Shown here: in pieces, positions 47,727 to 56,430 of the stretch
Numbering within the stretch: position 1 is the stretch's first letter
How the letters are laid out: the number at the start of each line of letters is the position of its first letter
The notes under the pieces: generated by a model
Database searches by the model: none
Seen by the model: the letters and a program-made list of their open reading frames with translations, nothing else
Told to the model about the DNA's origin: nothing
Made by a program: the position numbers and the translations under genes
Assembly: GCF_015561195.1 (NCBI RefSeq)
Contig: NZ_JADMSU010000002.1
Coordinates: forward strand, 62,001-126,000
DNA: 64,000 bases
From: Collinsella aerofaciens
GTDB lineage: Bacteria; Actinomycetota; Coriobacteriia; Coriobacteriales; Coriobacteriaceae
Reading direction: 5' to 3'

Positions 47727-50219
47727 TTATAGGTAGCGACCGGTGATGCTTGCGGAGCAGGCTGCGATGTCGCCCGGCGTACCGGCGCAGACGATTTGCC
47801 CGCCCGCATCGCCACCGCCCGGGCCCATGTCGATTACGTAATCGGCGTTACGGATAAGGTCGAGGTCGTGCTCGATCACGATAACCGTGGCGCCCTTGGC
47901 AACAAGGCCGTCGAACACACTCAGCAACACCTGAACATCGAGCGGATGCAGGCCGATCGTGGGCTCATCGAATACGAATACGGCATCGTCCTGCACGCGG
48001 CCCATCTCGCTCGCAAGCTTAAGACGCTGCGCTTCGCCGCCCGAGAGCGCTGGTGTGGGCTCACCGAGCGTGAGATAGCCCAAGCCCAGGTCATGCAAAG
48101 TCTGCAAGCGCGTCTGAACCTTCTTGAGCCCCAGCGTGGCGTCGATGGCCTCGTCCACACTCATATCCATGAGCTGCGGCAACGTAAGCAGGCTCCCGTC
48201 CTTGCCCTCGCGATGGATATGCGAAGCAGCGTCTGCATAACGTGAGCCGCGACATGCCGGGCAGACGATCTCGACATCGGGCAAAAACTGCACGTCGAGC
48301 GATATCGAGCCCGTGCCATCGCACGTAGGGCAGCGCAGAGCGCCAGTGTTGTAGCTAAAGGCGCCCGCCTTGTAGCCGGCCGCCTTGGCCTCGGGCGTAC
48401 GGGCAAAGGCTCGACGCAGCTCGTCATGGATGTCGGCATAGGTCGCTACCGTCGAGCGCACGTTGGCGCCGATGGGCGTGGCGTCAATCAGATTTGCGCG
48501 GGCAATGCCCTCGGCATCGACCCAACGCACGTGCCCCGGCAGGCGCTCGCCGGCCGCCTGCGCCTTGAGCGCCGGAATGAGCATCTCGAGCACCAACGTC
48601 GTCTTACCCGAACCCGAAACGCCCGTCACCGCGACCAAGCGACCGCGCGGGATATCGACTTCGAGCGGCTTGACGGTATGGATGGCATCGGTCGCCATGC
48701 GGATATGGCCCTGGTCGTACATTTCGTCGTCAGCCACCTGCGGCCGCAAGCGCTTGGGGTCTGCGCGTAAAAACGGCGCGATGCGGCTGCCCTGCGATTG
48801 TTCTACCTCGTCCACCGTACCTGCAGCGATCACATTACCGCCTCCTGCTCCGGCAACGGGGCCCATCTCGACCAGATAGTCAGCTTCCGCTAGAACGCGC
48901 GTATCGTGATCAACAACAACCACGGTGTTGCCGTCATCCACCAGGTCGCGCATCACGCCCACCAGGCCGTCGACATTGGCAGGATGCAAGCCGATCGAGG
49001 GCTCATCGAGTACATAAAGCACGCCCGTCGATCGGTTGCGCACCACGCGGGCGAGCTGCACACGCTGGCGTTCACCCGTGGAGAGCGTAGCACCGGCGCG
49101 ATCGAGCGAAAGGTAATCGAGCCCCAGGTCGACCAGGCGACGAGCCGTGCTCAAAAACGAATCGCAGATATCCGCTGCCATGGGCTGCATCTCGGCCGGC
49201 AAGGATGCGGGCACCCCGCGAACCCACTCAATCGCCTTGCCCAGCGTCATGGCCGCCGCCTGTGCCAGATTGATACCGCGCACCTGGGGTTGGCGCGCGG
49301 CCTCGGAGAGGCGCGTGCCGCCGCAGTCACGGCACGGGCCCTCGCGCAAAAAGCGACCCACGCGTTTGAGGCCCTTATCGTCCTTAACCTTGGCGAGCGC
49401 ATTCTCGACCGTATAGATGGCATTGTAATAGGTGAAGTCGAGCGGCGTGGCGCCCTCGCCGTTTTTGGGAACGTAGAGAATGTGCTTTTTAACCGCCGGA
49501 CCATGAAACACGATGTCGCGCTCGGTGGGCGTGAGCTGGTTAAACGGCACGTCGGTGCGCACGCCCATCTCGCCAGCCAGCTGCTTCATCAGATCCCACA
49601 TGAGCGTGCCCCAGGGAAGGACCGCGCCCTCGTTGATGGTCTTTGACTCGTCGGGCACCAGGCTCGCCTCGTCCACCTCGCGCATGACACCGGTACCACC
49701 GCAGGTAGGGCACGCACCGCCGCTATTGAAAGCCAAATCCTCGGCACTCGGCGCGTAGAACTCGCGGCCGCATGTCGAACACGTGAGCGACAGGCCCGCA
49801 GCCACGTTAAGGCTCGGCTCCACACGCGCCCCGCAATGTGGGCACACGTGATGGGCACAGCGGCTAAAGAGCAAACGCAGACTGTTGTTGAGCTCGGTCA
49901 TGGTGCCAAAAGTGGAACGCGCACCCGGCACACTGGGACGCTGGTGCAATGCGAGCGCCGCCGGTACGTGCAGCACTTCATCCACCTGGGCGTGCTCGGC
50001 CTGCGTCAGGCGACGTCGAGTATAGGTGCTGAGCGCCTCCAGGTAACGGCGCGAGCCCTCGGCATAAAGAACCCCCAGCGCCAGCGAACTCTTGCCCGAC
50101 CCCGACACGCCGGCAATGCCCACGAGCCTTCCCAGCGGGATATCGATATCGATGTCCTTAAGGTTATGGACGCGCGCGCCACGTACCTCGATAGCACTTG
50201 GTTGTTGCGACACCGTCAT
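47727..50219 (-). CDS. UvrA-like ABC ATPase (UvrA2/drug-resistance type)
   Basis: An 830-residue double ABC ATPase of the UvrA family. It has two Walker A sites (GVSGSGKSS, GVSGSGKTT), two signature segments (LSTGERQRVQLARV, LSGGEAQRLKLASEMGR), and zinc-finger cysteines (CPHCGA, CSTCGREF, CPTCGGTG, CPTCDGTG). It is about 100 residues shorter than canonical UvrA, with a reduced insertion region, as in UvrA2-type proteins linked to DNA-binding drugs. I start at 50219 (GGGAGGG upstream). The main nucleotide-excision UvrA is probably elsewhere. A second, independent damage or drug-tolerance role is inferred. Confidence 0.88.
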   Translation of the reverse strand: MTVSQQPSAIEVRGARVHNLKDIDIDIPLGRLVGIAGVSGSGKSSLALGVLYAEGSRRYLEALSTYTRRRLTQAEHAQVDEVLHVPAALALHQRPSVPGARSTFGTMTELNNSLRLLFSRCAHHVCPHCGARVEPSLNVAAGLSLTCSTCGREFYAPSAEDLAFNSGGACPTCGGTGVMREVDEASLVPDESKTINEGAVLPWGTLMWDLMKQLAGEMGVRTDVPFNQLTPTERDIVFHGPAVKKHILYVPKNGEGATPLDFTYYNAIYTVENALAKVKDDKGLKRVGRFLREGPCRDCGGTRLSEAARQPQVRGINLAQAAAMTLGKAIEWVRGVPASLPAEMQPMAADICDSFLSTARRLVDLGLDYLSLDRAGATLSTGERQRVQLARVVRNRSTGVLYVLDEPSIGLHPANVDGLVGVMRDLVDDGNTVVVVDHDTRVLAEADYLVEMGPVAGAGGGNVIAAGTVDEVEQSQGSRIAPFLRADPKRLRPQVADDEMYDQGHIRMATDAIHTVKPLEVDIPRGRLVAVTGVSGSGKTTLVLEMLIPALKAQAAGERLPGHVRWVDAEGIARANLIDATPIGANVRSTVATYADIHDELRRAFARTPEAKAAGYKAGAFSYNTGALRCPTCDGTGSISLDVQFLPDVEIVCPACRGSRYADAASHIHREGKDGSLLTLPQLMDMSVDEAIDATLGLKKVQTRLQTLHDLGLGYLTLGEPTPALSGGEAQRLKLASEMGRVQDDAVFVFDEPTIGLHPLDVQVLLSVFDGLVAKGATVIVIEHDLDLIRNADYVIDMGPGGGDAGGQIVCAGTPGDIAACSASITGRYL

Positions 50220-50241
50220 CGCTTTCCCTCCCGTTGATCGA

Positions 50242-50272
50242 ATGTGACAAAGGGACTGTCCCTTTGTCACAT
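50242..50272. repeat. 31-bp palindrome, copy 3
   Basis: Perfect ATGTGACAAAGGGAC-T-GTCCCTTTGTCACAT. It contains the GNAT stop codon (TGA) and lies 23 bp before the UvrA-like start. Confidence 0.85.
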
Positions 50273-50815
50273 TGTCTGTCTGCGCCAGTCTTCGCAGGTC
50301 AAATACGTAAAGCACTCGGTACGTACATCGCCCATAAGCTCGCAGGGCACGTCGCGCTTAACGTGATGCGGCGCGAATCCGCACTTTTGCTGAACGCGTA
50401 ACGACTTGTTATTGCCCTCGTAGTATCCGCACCAAAGTACCTTGCAGCCAAGCGTTTCAAACGCATAACGTTGCATGGCCCGAACTGCCTCGGGAGCAAA
50501 GCCTCGGCCCCAAAACGGCTTGGCGACCCAATACCCCACCTCGAGTTCGAGTCCAGCGCTTTGGCTGTTCGACTCGCAACGAGGCGGCATGAGCCCGATG
50601 CTGCCCACAGGCTCGTCTGTCTCAGCCAGGCAAAGGGCAAAGGTATGGGGTGCCGCAAAGACTGTCCGAATGATCTCCCTGCTCTCCTCAATGCTTCGAT
50701 GGGGCGGCCAGCCCGCAGCCGGTCCCACGTCCGGGTCGCTCGCATATGTAAACAGGATCGCCGCATCCGTCTCGCGCCACGGACGAAGCGTCAAACGCTC
50801 AGTATGAATCACCAT
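50267..50815 (-). CDS. GNAT acetyltransferase, RimJ/RimL-like
   Basis: A 182-residue GCN5-related acetyltransferase. Features are TERLTLRPWRETDA at the start, the Glu-rich LEVGYWVAKPFWGRGFAPEAVRAM motif A segment that binds acetyl-CoA, and ETLGCKVLWCGYYEGNNKSLRVQQKCGF typical of RimJ/RimL enzymes acting on protein N-termini. I start at 50815 (GAGGGG upstream). Palindrome copies 3 and 4 flank it. The natural substrate is unknown. Confidence 0.88.
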   Translation of the reverse strand: MVIHTERLTLRPWRETDAAILFTYASDPDVGPAAGWPPHRSIEESREIIRTVFAAPHTFALCLAETDEPVGSIGLMPPRCESNSQSAGLELEVGYWVAKPFWGRGFAPEAVRAMQRYAFETLGCKVLWCGYYEGNNKSLRVQQKCGFAPHHVKRDVPCELMGDVRTECFTYLTCEDWRRQTM

Positions 50816-50838
50816 GCTTTGGCCCCTCTCAAACATCG

Positions 50839-50869
50839 ATGTGACAAAGGGACAGTCCCTTTGTCACAT
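50839..50869. repeat. 31-bp palindrome, copy 4
   Basis: Perfect ATGTGACAAAGGGAC-A-GTCCCTTTGTCACAT. It ends at the stop of the AAA ATPase gene (TAA at 50869-50871). Confidence 0.85.
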
Positions 50870-51987
50870 TACCCGTGCCATAAAACGCGGTCGCGGATGT
50901 ACTCGCCCAGCATGGGCACGGTAAACCGGACCAGGCCGTATCCGGCAGCCTCGATGACGCGCTCGCGAATCAGGCTTGCGCGATATTTACTCGCCCAGCT
51001 CTGGGTGCGATCGCAGCGCTCAATGATATCCGCCATGCGCGTCGGTTTGCCCTCGTCAACCGCCATGGTCTCGATAAAGAGGCGCTGTGGACTGCGCAGC
51101 CCGTAATACAGAGGCGCGTCAACCGCTTCGTAGAACTCGGAGACGGCATCCGCATGGCCATCCTCGACATCGCGCCTTTCGATGACCTGCGAGCCACGCC
51201 GGACAGTAGAGCGCCACATGTAATAGCCCACCAGCTGAACCATGTAGGGATGCCCCATGCTCTTGCGCGCCGCAAGGTCCGCCGTCTCCGCGTCAACGTA
51301 AAGCCCGGCGTCTTTGACCGTCTGGATATACGAATCGCGCACCTTGGGCAAAGATATCGCCCCCAACGTACGCTGCTGGGCACGCCGCAAAAACGTCACG
51401 CTCGGCTCTTCGAGCAGATCGTCAACCATACTGGGTAAGCCGGCGAACGCCAGCGCAAGACCGCGCTGGTCGCTATCGGACAGGCCCGTAGCATCCTGAT
51501 CTCCGAGCACCTGCTGATAGAGAACGGCAAGAGCCGCCAGTTCCTCGATTGACGCAGATTGCGCCTCGTCAATCGCAAACAGGATGCCCTTGCCTGGACC
51601 GAGCTTCTTGAGGCGCTCGTTGACCAGCCCCCGTAGCGTCTCGCCCTTTGCCCGAGCCGCCTCGACCGACATCCGACCAAACGACGGCCCAAACTCCATT
51701 GACGTCACAACGGGTTTATTCGAGCGAAGCGCGTCGGCCAGGCGATCGCACAAGCCAAGCGAAGCAGAATCGGAGACAACCGCCCATCCGCGTTCTTTGG
51801 CTAGACGTTGCAGCTCCCGCAGGAGAACCGTCTTGCCGCAACCGCGGTTTCCCGTAATGAGCATGAGCCTGCCCGGCGCTCCGGCGCCGTTATCGAGCCC
51901 TTCCTCGAAATCTTCGACGACCGACTCGCGACCGATGAGCATCGGGGGCCGCTTGCCTGCCGTCGGCTTAAAGGGATTTGGATTCAT
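50869..51987 (-). CDS. AAA/Orc1-Cdc6-like P-loop ATPase
   Basis: A 372-residue P-loop ATPase. Walker A is GNRGCGKT (46-53), Walker B is LFAIDEAQ, and an arginine-containing region follows. A C-terminal winged-helix-like part contains ADIIERCDRTQSWASKYRASLI. This layout is shared by Cdc6-like and AbiE/transposition-type ATPases found near defence or mobile genes; no partner is adjacent. AGGAGG precedes the start. The promoter region holds three 10-bp TTATAC repeats. The function is unknown. Confidence 0.8.
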   Translation of the reverse strand: MNPNPFKPTAGKRPPMLIGRESVVEDFEEGLDNGAGAPGRLMLITGNRGCGKTVLLRELQRLAKERGWAVVSDSASLGLCDRLADALRSNKPVVTSMEFGPSFGRMSVEAARAKGETLRGLVNERLKKLGPGKGILFAIDEAQSASIEELAALAVLYQQVLGDQDATGLSDSDQRGLALAFAGLPSMVDDLLEEPSVTFLRRAQQRTLGAISLPKVRDSYIQTVKDAGLYVDAETADLAARKSMGHPYMVQLVGYYMWRSTVRRGSQVIERRDVEDGHADAVSEFYEAVDAPLYYGLRSPQRLFIETMAVDEGKPTRMADIIERCDRTQSWASKYRASLIRERVIEAAGYGLVRFTVPMLGEYIRDRVLWHG

Positions 51988-52022
51988 GCCGGCCTCCTCG
52001 GATTGGCAAACCCTGGTAATAG

Positions 52023-52052
52023 TTATACTAACTTATACCGAGTTATACCAAT
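52023..52052. promoter_or_regulatory. Three tandem 10-bp TTATAC repeats
   Basis: TTATACTAAC, TTATACCGAG and TTATACCAAT follow each other at exactly 10-bp steps (TTATAC at 52023, 52033 and 52043). On the minus strand they read GTATAA, and may overlap the -10 region of the ATPase gene. One-turn phasing suggests an array of protein sites. Confidence 0.6.
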
Positions 52053-52053
52053 A

Positions 52054-52078
52054 GCATGTAACAAAGAGACTGAACCTC
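52054..52078. repeat. Degenerate copy of the TGTGACAAAGGGAC palindrome
   Basis: ATGTAACAAAGAGACTGAACCTCT retains the spacing of the 31-bp palindrome but with several changes. It lies at the stop of the TetM-like gene, as do the intact copies at their genes. Confidence 0.4.
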
Positions 52079-54084
52079 TATCGCCTATGGCCGAAAAACT
52101 CGGCGTCTGCCGCTCGCCAGGGACGGAAGGTGCTGGGATCGACCTTTACGTGCGCCGCGGCGGGTACGTCGTACCATTTGACCGTGTAGCCGGCGCCGTG
52201 AGAGCAAAAAACCGAGTCGGGCGTGTTGGGCAGATCGGCCTCGGGCTCGTAGGCGGCCGCCTCGATTACGCGCTCGGCATCATGGCAAGCCGCATAACCG
52301 GCGAACTCCAGGTACAGATGTCCGCGACCGCTCGTGTAGGCAGCCACCTCCAGCGCGTAATCCTGCACCTCGAATGCCGGCACGCGACCCACAAGCTTTA
52401 CCCGGTCGCCCGTCATCGTCGGCGACTCGTACTCGGCACCCATGCGCGTGGCGTCTGACAACGCCCGGCCCACGCACTCCCCCGGCACCTCGAGCTCAAA
52501 GTGGTACCACGGCTCCAGCAGCACGGCTGCGCCGGCCTCACGCGCCTGCATCAAACCCTGGCGAATCGCGCGGTACGTGGCCTGGCGAAAATCGCCGCCC
52601 TCGGTGTGTTTGGCGTGCGCGCGGCCGCCCGTGAGCGTGATGCGCACATCGGTGATGGGCGAGCCCGTCAACACGCCCAGGTGATCGCGCTCCATAGCGT
52701 TGGTGAGCGCCAGACGCTGCCAGTTAAGATCGAGCTCGTCGGTCGAGGTCACGGTGCCAAACTGCACGCCCGACCCCGCCGGCAACGGCTCCAAGCGCAA
52801 ATGCACCTCGGCATAGTGGCGCAGTGGCTCAAAGTGGCCCACACCCTCGACCGGCTGCGAGATAGTCTCCTTATAGAGAATGCCGCCGGGCTCAAACTCG
52901 ACCGCAAGGCCAAAACGATCGGCCAGCACGCGCTGCACGACCTCGAGCTGCACGGCGCCCATCAACTGCAGGTGAATCTGCTCAAGATGCGTATTCCAGC
53001 TTACGCCGAGCATGGGATCTTCGTCCGCCAACTCAGTCAGCGCTTTGAACACCGCGTGGACATCGTGTTCGCCCGGAAGCACCGTATAGGTGAGGACTGG
53101 CGCAATGACGGGCGCATCGCCCGCGGGCTCCGCGCCCAGGGCGTCCCCTGGGCGAACGTGCGCAAGACCCGTCACGGCACAAATACCGCCAGCAGCAACT
53201 TCTTGCGCAAGCTCATACTTCTCGCCGTTATAGATGCGTACTTGATCGACCTTCTGCTCCCATGCCTCGGCACCGGAACGTCCGTCAATCATCTGCTTGG
53301 CGTGCAGCGTGCCACCGGTCACTTTAACCCAAGCCAAACGCTCGCCGCGATCTCCGCGGCTGACACGATAGACGCGCGCGGCAAACTCCGGGGACCACGC
53401 CTGCTCACGCATCAGCGCGCATATGCCATCCAACAGCTCGTCCACGCCTTGGTCCTTGAGCGCCGAGCCGGCAAAGCAGGGAAAGAGCTTGCGCTCGGCA
53501 ACCATGCGCGACAGCGTTGCGACGGAAAGCTCACCCGCTTCAAGAAACTCCTCGAGTGCCGCCTCGTCCAACGCAGCAGCATCCTCCTGAACGGCACCGC
53601 CCGCCAGCAGCTCGTTGGCATCCAGACAGCCTTCGGAAAGACGCTGCCCAAGCTGTGCCAGCAAAACATCGCGGCCGGGATTCTCCAAATCGATTTTGTT
53701 GATATAGATGAACGTCGGGATGTCATAGCGCGCAAGCAGGCGCCACAGGGTTTCGGTGTGCCCCTGCACGCCATCGTTGGCACCCACAACCAAAATCGCA
53801 TAGTCGAGTGCGCGCAGCATGCGCTCCGCCTCGGCAGAAAAATCGACATGCCCCGGTGCATCCACGAGCATGACGTGGGTATCGCCGTGGTCGAGCACGG
53901 CCTGCGACGAGAAGATCGTGATGCCGCGCTCGCGCTCGATCGCGTCAGTGTCCAGATGCGAATCGCCATCGTCCACGCGGCCGCGCTTGCGAATGCGACC
54001 CGCGTTGAACAGCATGGCCTCGGCCAGCGTGGTCTTGCCGGCATCGACATGCGCCAAGATTCCAACGACCGCTTGCTTCGACAT
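52078..54084 (-). CDS. TetM-like translation GTPase (ribosomal protection family)
   Basis: A 668-residue EF-G-type GTPase. G1 is AHVDAGKTT, the switch/G3 is DAPGHVDF and G4 is NKIDLEN. Domains II-V follow, including domain IV TSGRGHLYLEFAGY. It is close in layout to TetM/TetW, which eject tetracycline from the ribosome, but has a C-terminal extension (DSVFCSHGAGYTVKW) typical of chromosomal relatives rather than mobile tet genes. No mobile genes flank it and the base composition is normal. I start at 54084 (AGAGGAG upstream). Drug resistance should not be assumed. Confidence 0.85.
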   Translation of the reverse strand: MSKQAVVGILAHVDAGKTTLAEAMLFNAGRIRKRGRVDDGDSHLDTDAIERERGITIFSSQAVLDHGDTHVMLVDAPGHVDFSAEAERMLRALDYAILVVGANDGVQGHTETLWRLLARYDIPTFIYINKIDLENPGRDVLLAQLGQRLSEGCLDANELLAGGAVQEDAAALDEAALEEFLEAGELSVATLSRMVAERKLFPCFAGSALKDQGVDELLDGICALMREQAWSPEFAARVYRVSRGDRGERLAWVKVTGGTLHAKQMIDGRSGAEAWEQKVDQVRIYNGEKYELAQEVAAGGICAVTGLAHVRPGDALGAEPAGDAPVIAPVLTYTVLPGEHDVHAVFKALTELADEDPMLGVSWNTHLEQIHLQLMGAVQLEVVQRVLADRFGLAVEFEPGGILYKETISQPVEGVGHFEPLRHYAEVHLRLEPLPAGSGVQFGTVTSTDELDLNWQRLALTNAMERDHLGVLTGSPITDVRITLTGGRAHAKHTEGGDFRQATYRAIRQGLMQAREAGAAVLLEPWYHFELEVPGECVGRALSDATRMGAEYESPTMTGDRVKLVGRVPAFEVQDYALEVAAYTSGRGHLYLEFAGYAACHDAERVIEAAAYEPEADLPNTPDSVFCSHGAGYTVKWYDVPAAAHVKVDPSTFRPWRAADAEFFGHRR

Positions 54085-54328
54085 GGCTCTCCTCTTATTG
54101 CAAGCCCATCGCACGCGGCGACGGGCATCCTCGTTCCACACTGGATGATACAATTTACGGGCCGGCGGGCGAAGCGGGCCCTATCCCCCGACCGAGCTCA
54201 TCGCCCTGCGTTGCCGCGCGGCGATTTTCGTAGGTTCGCGCCTTGCGAAAGCCGGCACCTCCCCTTTTTGTCTGCCCGGGCTTATCTGGGGCAGTAACAA
54301 CGCGAGCCCCACAACGACGCGTTTTACC
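54085..54328. other. GC-rich structured leader before the TetM-like gene
   Basis: No supported ORF. It contains several possible hairpins, such as ATCGCC...GGCGAT and TTTCGTAGG...CCTTGCGAAA (+ strand), and a TACAAT at about 54146. It could be an attenuator leader or a small RNA. It matches no RNA family that I recognise. Confidence 0.3.
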
Positions 54329-54357
54329 AAAAATGGCCCCACTCGGGGCCATTTTTT
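54329..54357. terminator. Terminator after the GNAT gene
   Basis: AAAAATGGCCCC and GGGGCCATTTTT form a perfect stem with T runs on both strands. Confidence 0.85.
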
Positions 54358-54390
54358 ATTTGAGCTGGGTGATGATACGTGCCTTGGCTC

Positions 54391-54882
54391 CTACGCCTCG
54401 CGCAGCCAATCAAACGCGACACGCGGCGTACCGTCCGACACATATACGGTACCGGCACGCTTAAACCCGGCCTTGGCGATGACGCCCTGCATGGGCAAGT
54501 TGTCCTCGTGCGTGTCGATACGCAGATGGTCGGCGCGTTCCTTGGCAAAGGCAAACATCGCAGCCGCGACGCCATGCGTGGTGCCGTCGGATGCCACGCG
54601 GTGCAGCACAGCATACGGGGCATCGCTGCGCCACTGGCCGCCCTCGATCGCATCGTAGGAACTGTCCGGCCCCGGCAGAAAGGCAAACGTCGCCACCACG
54701 CGCCCGTCTTCCTCGCACACATAGCTACCGCCCGCGGCAATATCGCTTTTGAGCTGCTCGGCCGAGGGCGTGCCTACCGGCCACTGCGTGGCGTTACCAT
54801 GCGCGCGCATAAAGGCGCGGGCCGCGTCATAGATAGCCATGACGGCGGGAATGTCGGTATCGAGGGTTTTTCTGATCATCAC
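54391..54882 (-). CDS. GNAT acetyltransferase
   Basis: A 163-residue GCN5-related acetyltransferase. A helix-rich N-terminus (IPAVMAIYDAARAFMRAHGN) is followed by VVATFAFLPG, HRVASDGTTHGVAAAMFAFAK at the acetyl-CoA site and DNLPMQGVIAKAGFKRAG. It is of the single-domain stand-alone type, and the substrate is unknown. The start could be ATG 54882 or the next codon (54879); GAGG lies about 9 nt upstream. It is divergent from the small zinc-finger gene at 54957. Confidence 0.88.
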   Translation of the reverse strand: MMIRKTLDTDIPAVMAIYDAARAFMRAHGNATQWPVGTPSAEQLKSDIAAGGSYVCEEDGRVVATFAFLPGPDSSYDAIEGGQWRSDAPYAVLHRVASDGTTHGVAAAMFAFAKERADHLRIDTHEDNLPMQGVIAKAGFKRAGTVYVSDGTPRVAFDWLREA

Positions 54883-54956
54883 GCGGCGACCTCACGTTTA
54901 TTGGTATCACTTTGATTGAGCAATGATACCAACGTTTGGAGAGGGGCGCGAAGCAG

Positions 54957-55253
54957 ATGGGTAGCAAAAAGCGAGCCGCCTGGTCAAAAGCCAAAAGCGA
55001 GTTTTTGGGCGCTGCCACCGGCGGCGATATGAGCGACCTGTTTGCGCGCGAGGATGAGCGCCGCGAGGCCCTGGACGCCGAACGCGATGAAGCCTGGCGC
55101 TACAAGTCGTGCGAGCGCAAAAACCGTTACGACACGCGCGCCGAGGCCGAAGCCGTTATGGCCGACTGCGAAAACCGCGGACGGCGTGGTTTGGCCTGCT
55201 ACAAATGCGAATACTGCGGCGGCTGGCACCTGACGTCGCACCCTTGGAAATAG
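54957..55253 (+). CDS. Small zinc-ribbon-like protein
   Basis: A 98-residue protein. The first half is charged and helical (REDERREALDAERDEAWRYKSCERKNRY). The second half has CYKCEYCGGWHLTSHPWK, a Cys-x2-Cys pair followed by Trp-His, resembling a half zinc ribbon. I place the start at 54957, although GAGAGGGG is 11 nt upstream. It lies between divergent GNAT and convergent rsmJ genes. I do not recognise a named family. RNA or protein binding is possible. Confidence 0.7.
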   Translation: MGSKKRAAWSKAKSEFLGAATGGDMSDLFAREDERREALDAERDEAWRYKSCERKNRYDTRAEAEAVMADCENRGRRGLACYKCEYCGGWHLTSHPWK

Positions 55254-55290
55254 ACCCCGCATCGGCACGGCGCCGGCAATCGCAAGCAAG

Positions 55291-55995
55291 CTACGGGCGC
55301 GGCGGCACCAAAACATCGTAACGAACGGCCTTGCCCGCAAGCTGATAGCTCGGCTTAACGCCGGCAAGCAGTGGCCCCTTAACCGGCCGCTTGATAACGA
55401 CCTTGCGCGGATACACCGCAAGTGCTGCCTGGACCAGCGTCTCCTCGTCGGCGCACGGCTGCTCCAGATGATGCAAGAGTTGGAACTTCTTTTTCACCGC
55501 CGCGCTCTTGGTGCGCCCGGGAAACATGGGGTCCAGATATACCACGTCAGGAGCGGTGAGCTCGCCCTGCCCGATCAGCTCAGCTGTATGGCGAAGGCCG
55601 GCAACGCTATCCTCGCCCGCATGTAAGCGCATGCGCGCCACGGCTATCGCAAGCGCCGGATCATCTGCCGCGCGATCCAAGGCATCCTTGAGGAGCGCCG
55701 CGATCACGCAATCCTGTTCATACAGATCGACGGTAAAGCCCGCGGCCGCCAGCAGCAGCGAATCCTCGCCAAAGCCTGCCGTGGCATCAATCGCCCATGG
55801 GCGCTCGATGCCTTTTGCGCGCGCAGCCTTTACCAACAGCTCTTGCTGCAAACGGCCCTGCTTGAGCCGTGGAAGCATGCGGCCAAAATCGGCACGCAAC
55901 TCCATCGTGCCGTCGGTGAGCGTAAGGCCCTCGGACGTCCGCACGAGCTCGAGCCCAGCAGCCCGAGCAACAGAAAAGGGATCGACGACGCCCAT
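55291..55995 (-). CDS. rsmJ: 16S rRNA (guanine-N2)-methyltransferase RsmJ
   Basis: A 234-residue Rossmann-fold methyltransferase for m2G1516 of 16S rRNA. The cofactor loop is AIDATAGFGEDSLLLAAAGF, the catalytic region is YLDPMFPGRTKSAAVKKKFQ, and the KRPVKGPLLAGVKPS end is typical of the family. Start 55995 has AAGGAG upstream; two extra codons in the open frame are dropped. A 47-residue membrane protein gene lies 63 bp upstream on the same strand, possibly in one transcript. Confidence 0.92.
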   Translation of the reverse strand: MGVVDPFSVARAAGLELVRTSEGLTLTDGTMELRADFGRMLPRLKQGRLQQELLVKAARAKGIERPWAIDATAGFGEDSLLLAAAGFTVDLYEQDCVIAALLKDALDRAADDPALAIAVARMRLHAGEDSVAGLRHTAELIGQGELTAPDVVYLDPMFPGRTKSAAVKKKFQLLHHLEQPCADEETLVQAALAVYPRKVVIKRPVKGPLLAGVKPSYQLAGKAVRYDVLVPPRP

Positions 55996-56058
55996 GGACA
56001 CTCCTTAGCAAGCAAAACGAATACGTGAGCGCCACCTCAGTTGGCACCCAACCGTCCG

Positions 56059-56202
56059 CTATTGTCCCACACGCGACATGGTCCACAGCATCCCGATGCA
56101 AAGCACCGCCATCAATCCCGTGCACACGGCAGCGATCACGGAATCGCCCATACGCCTTCCTAACGAACGCGGCTCACGCACTTGCTTGGCTCCGTACATC
56201 AT
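56059..56202 (-). CDS. 47-residue single-pass membrane protein
   Basis: A small ORF with a basic N-terminus (AKQVREPRSLGRRM) followed by one hydrophobic helix (SVIAAVCTGLMAVLCIGMLW) and a short polar end. The first of two adjacent ATG codons is preceded by AAGGAGGAGCC, the strongest type of ribosome site, so I think it is real despite its size. It lies 63 bp upstream of rsmJ on the same strand. I do not recognise the family, and its function is unknown. Confidence 0.7.
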   Translation of the reverse strand: MMYGAKQVREPRSLGRRMGDSVIAAVCTGLMAVLCIGMLWTMSRVGQ

Positions 56203-56350
56203 GGCTCCTCCTTCGGTCCAGCTCTTACCATGGCCTCATCATCGCAGCGCCGCACATACGCTGCCATCGATTTTGCTTACGCCCAGCTTTCCTTTTTGAA
56301 AGGTTGGGCCGCACAGGCTCAAAGCGCTTTCAAACGCATGCATCGCTCCG

Positions 56351-56379
56351 TTGAACTACAATGTGCTTCACCATATATG
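56351..56379 (+). promoter_or_regulatory. Promoter of the small four-helix membrane protein gene
   Basis: TTGAAC (56351-56356) and TATATG (56374-56379) are spaced 17 bp. A GTCGCA-N7-TGCGAC inverted repeat lies just downstream and could be an operator. Confidence 0.5.
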
Positions 56380-56430
56380 TCGCAACCTGGGTGCGACAGA
56401 TTCACCGCGCCCGCATCGAAAGGACCAGTT

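Noticed and set aside
52078-54084. A mobile tetracycline resistance gene
   Set aside because: The gene has normal high-GC composition, no adjacent transposon or conjugation genes, and a C-terminal extension seen in chromosomal TetM-like GTPases, so resistance is not supported.
56093-56311. ORFs on the + strand opposite the 47-residue gene
   Set aside because: They lack ribosome sites and lie antisense to a better-supported small gene.
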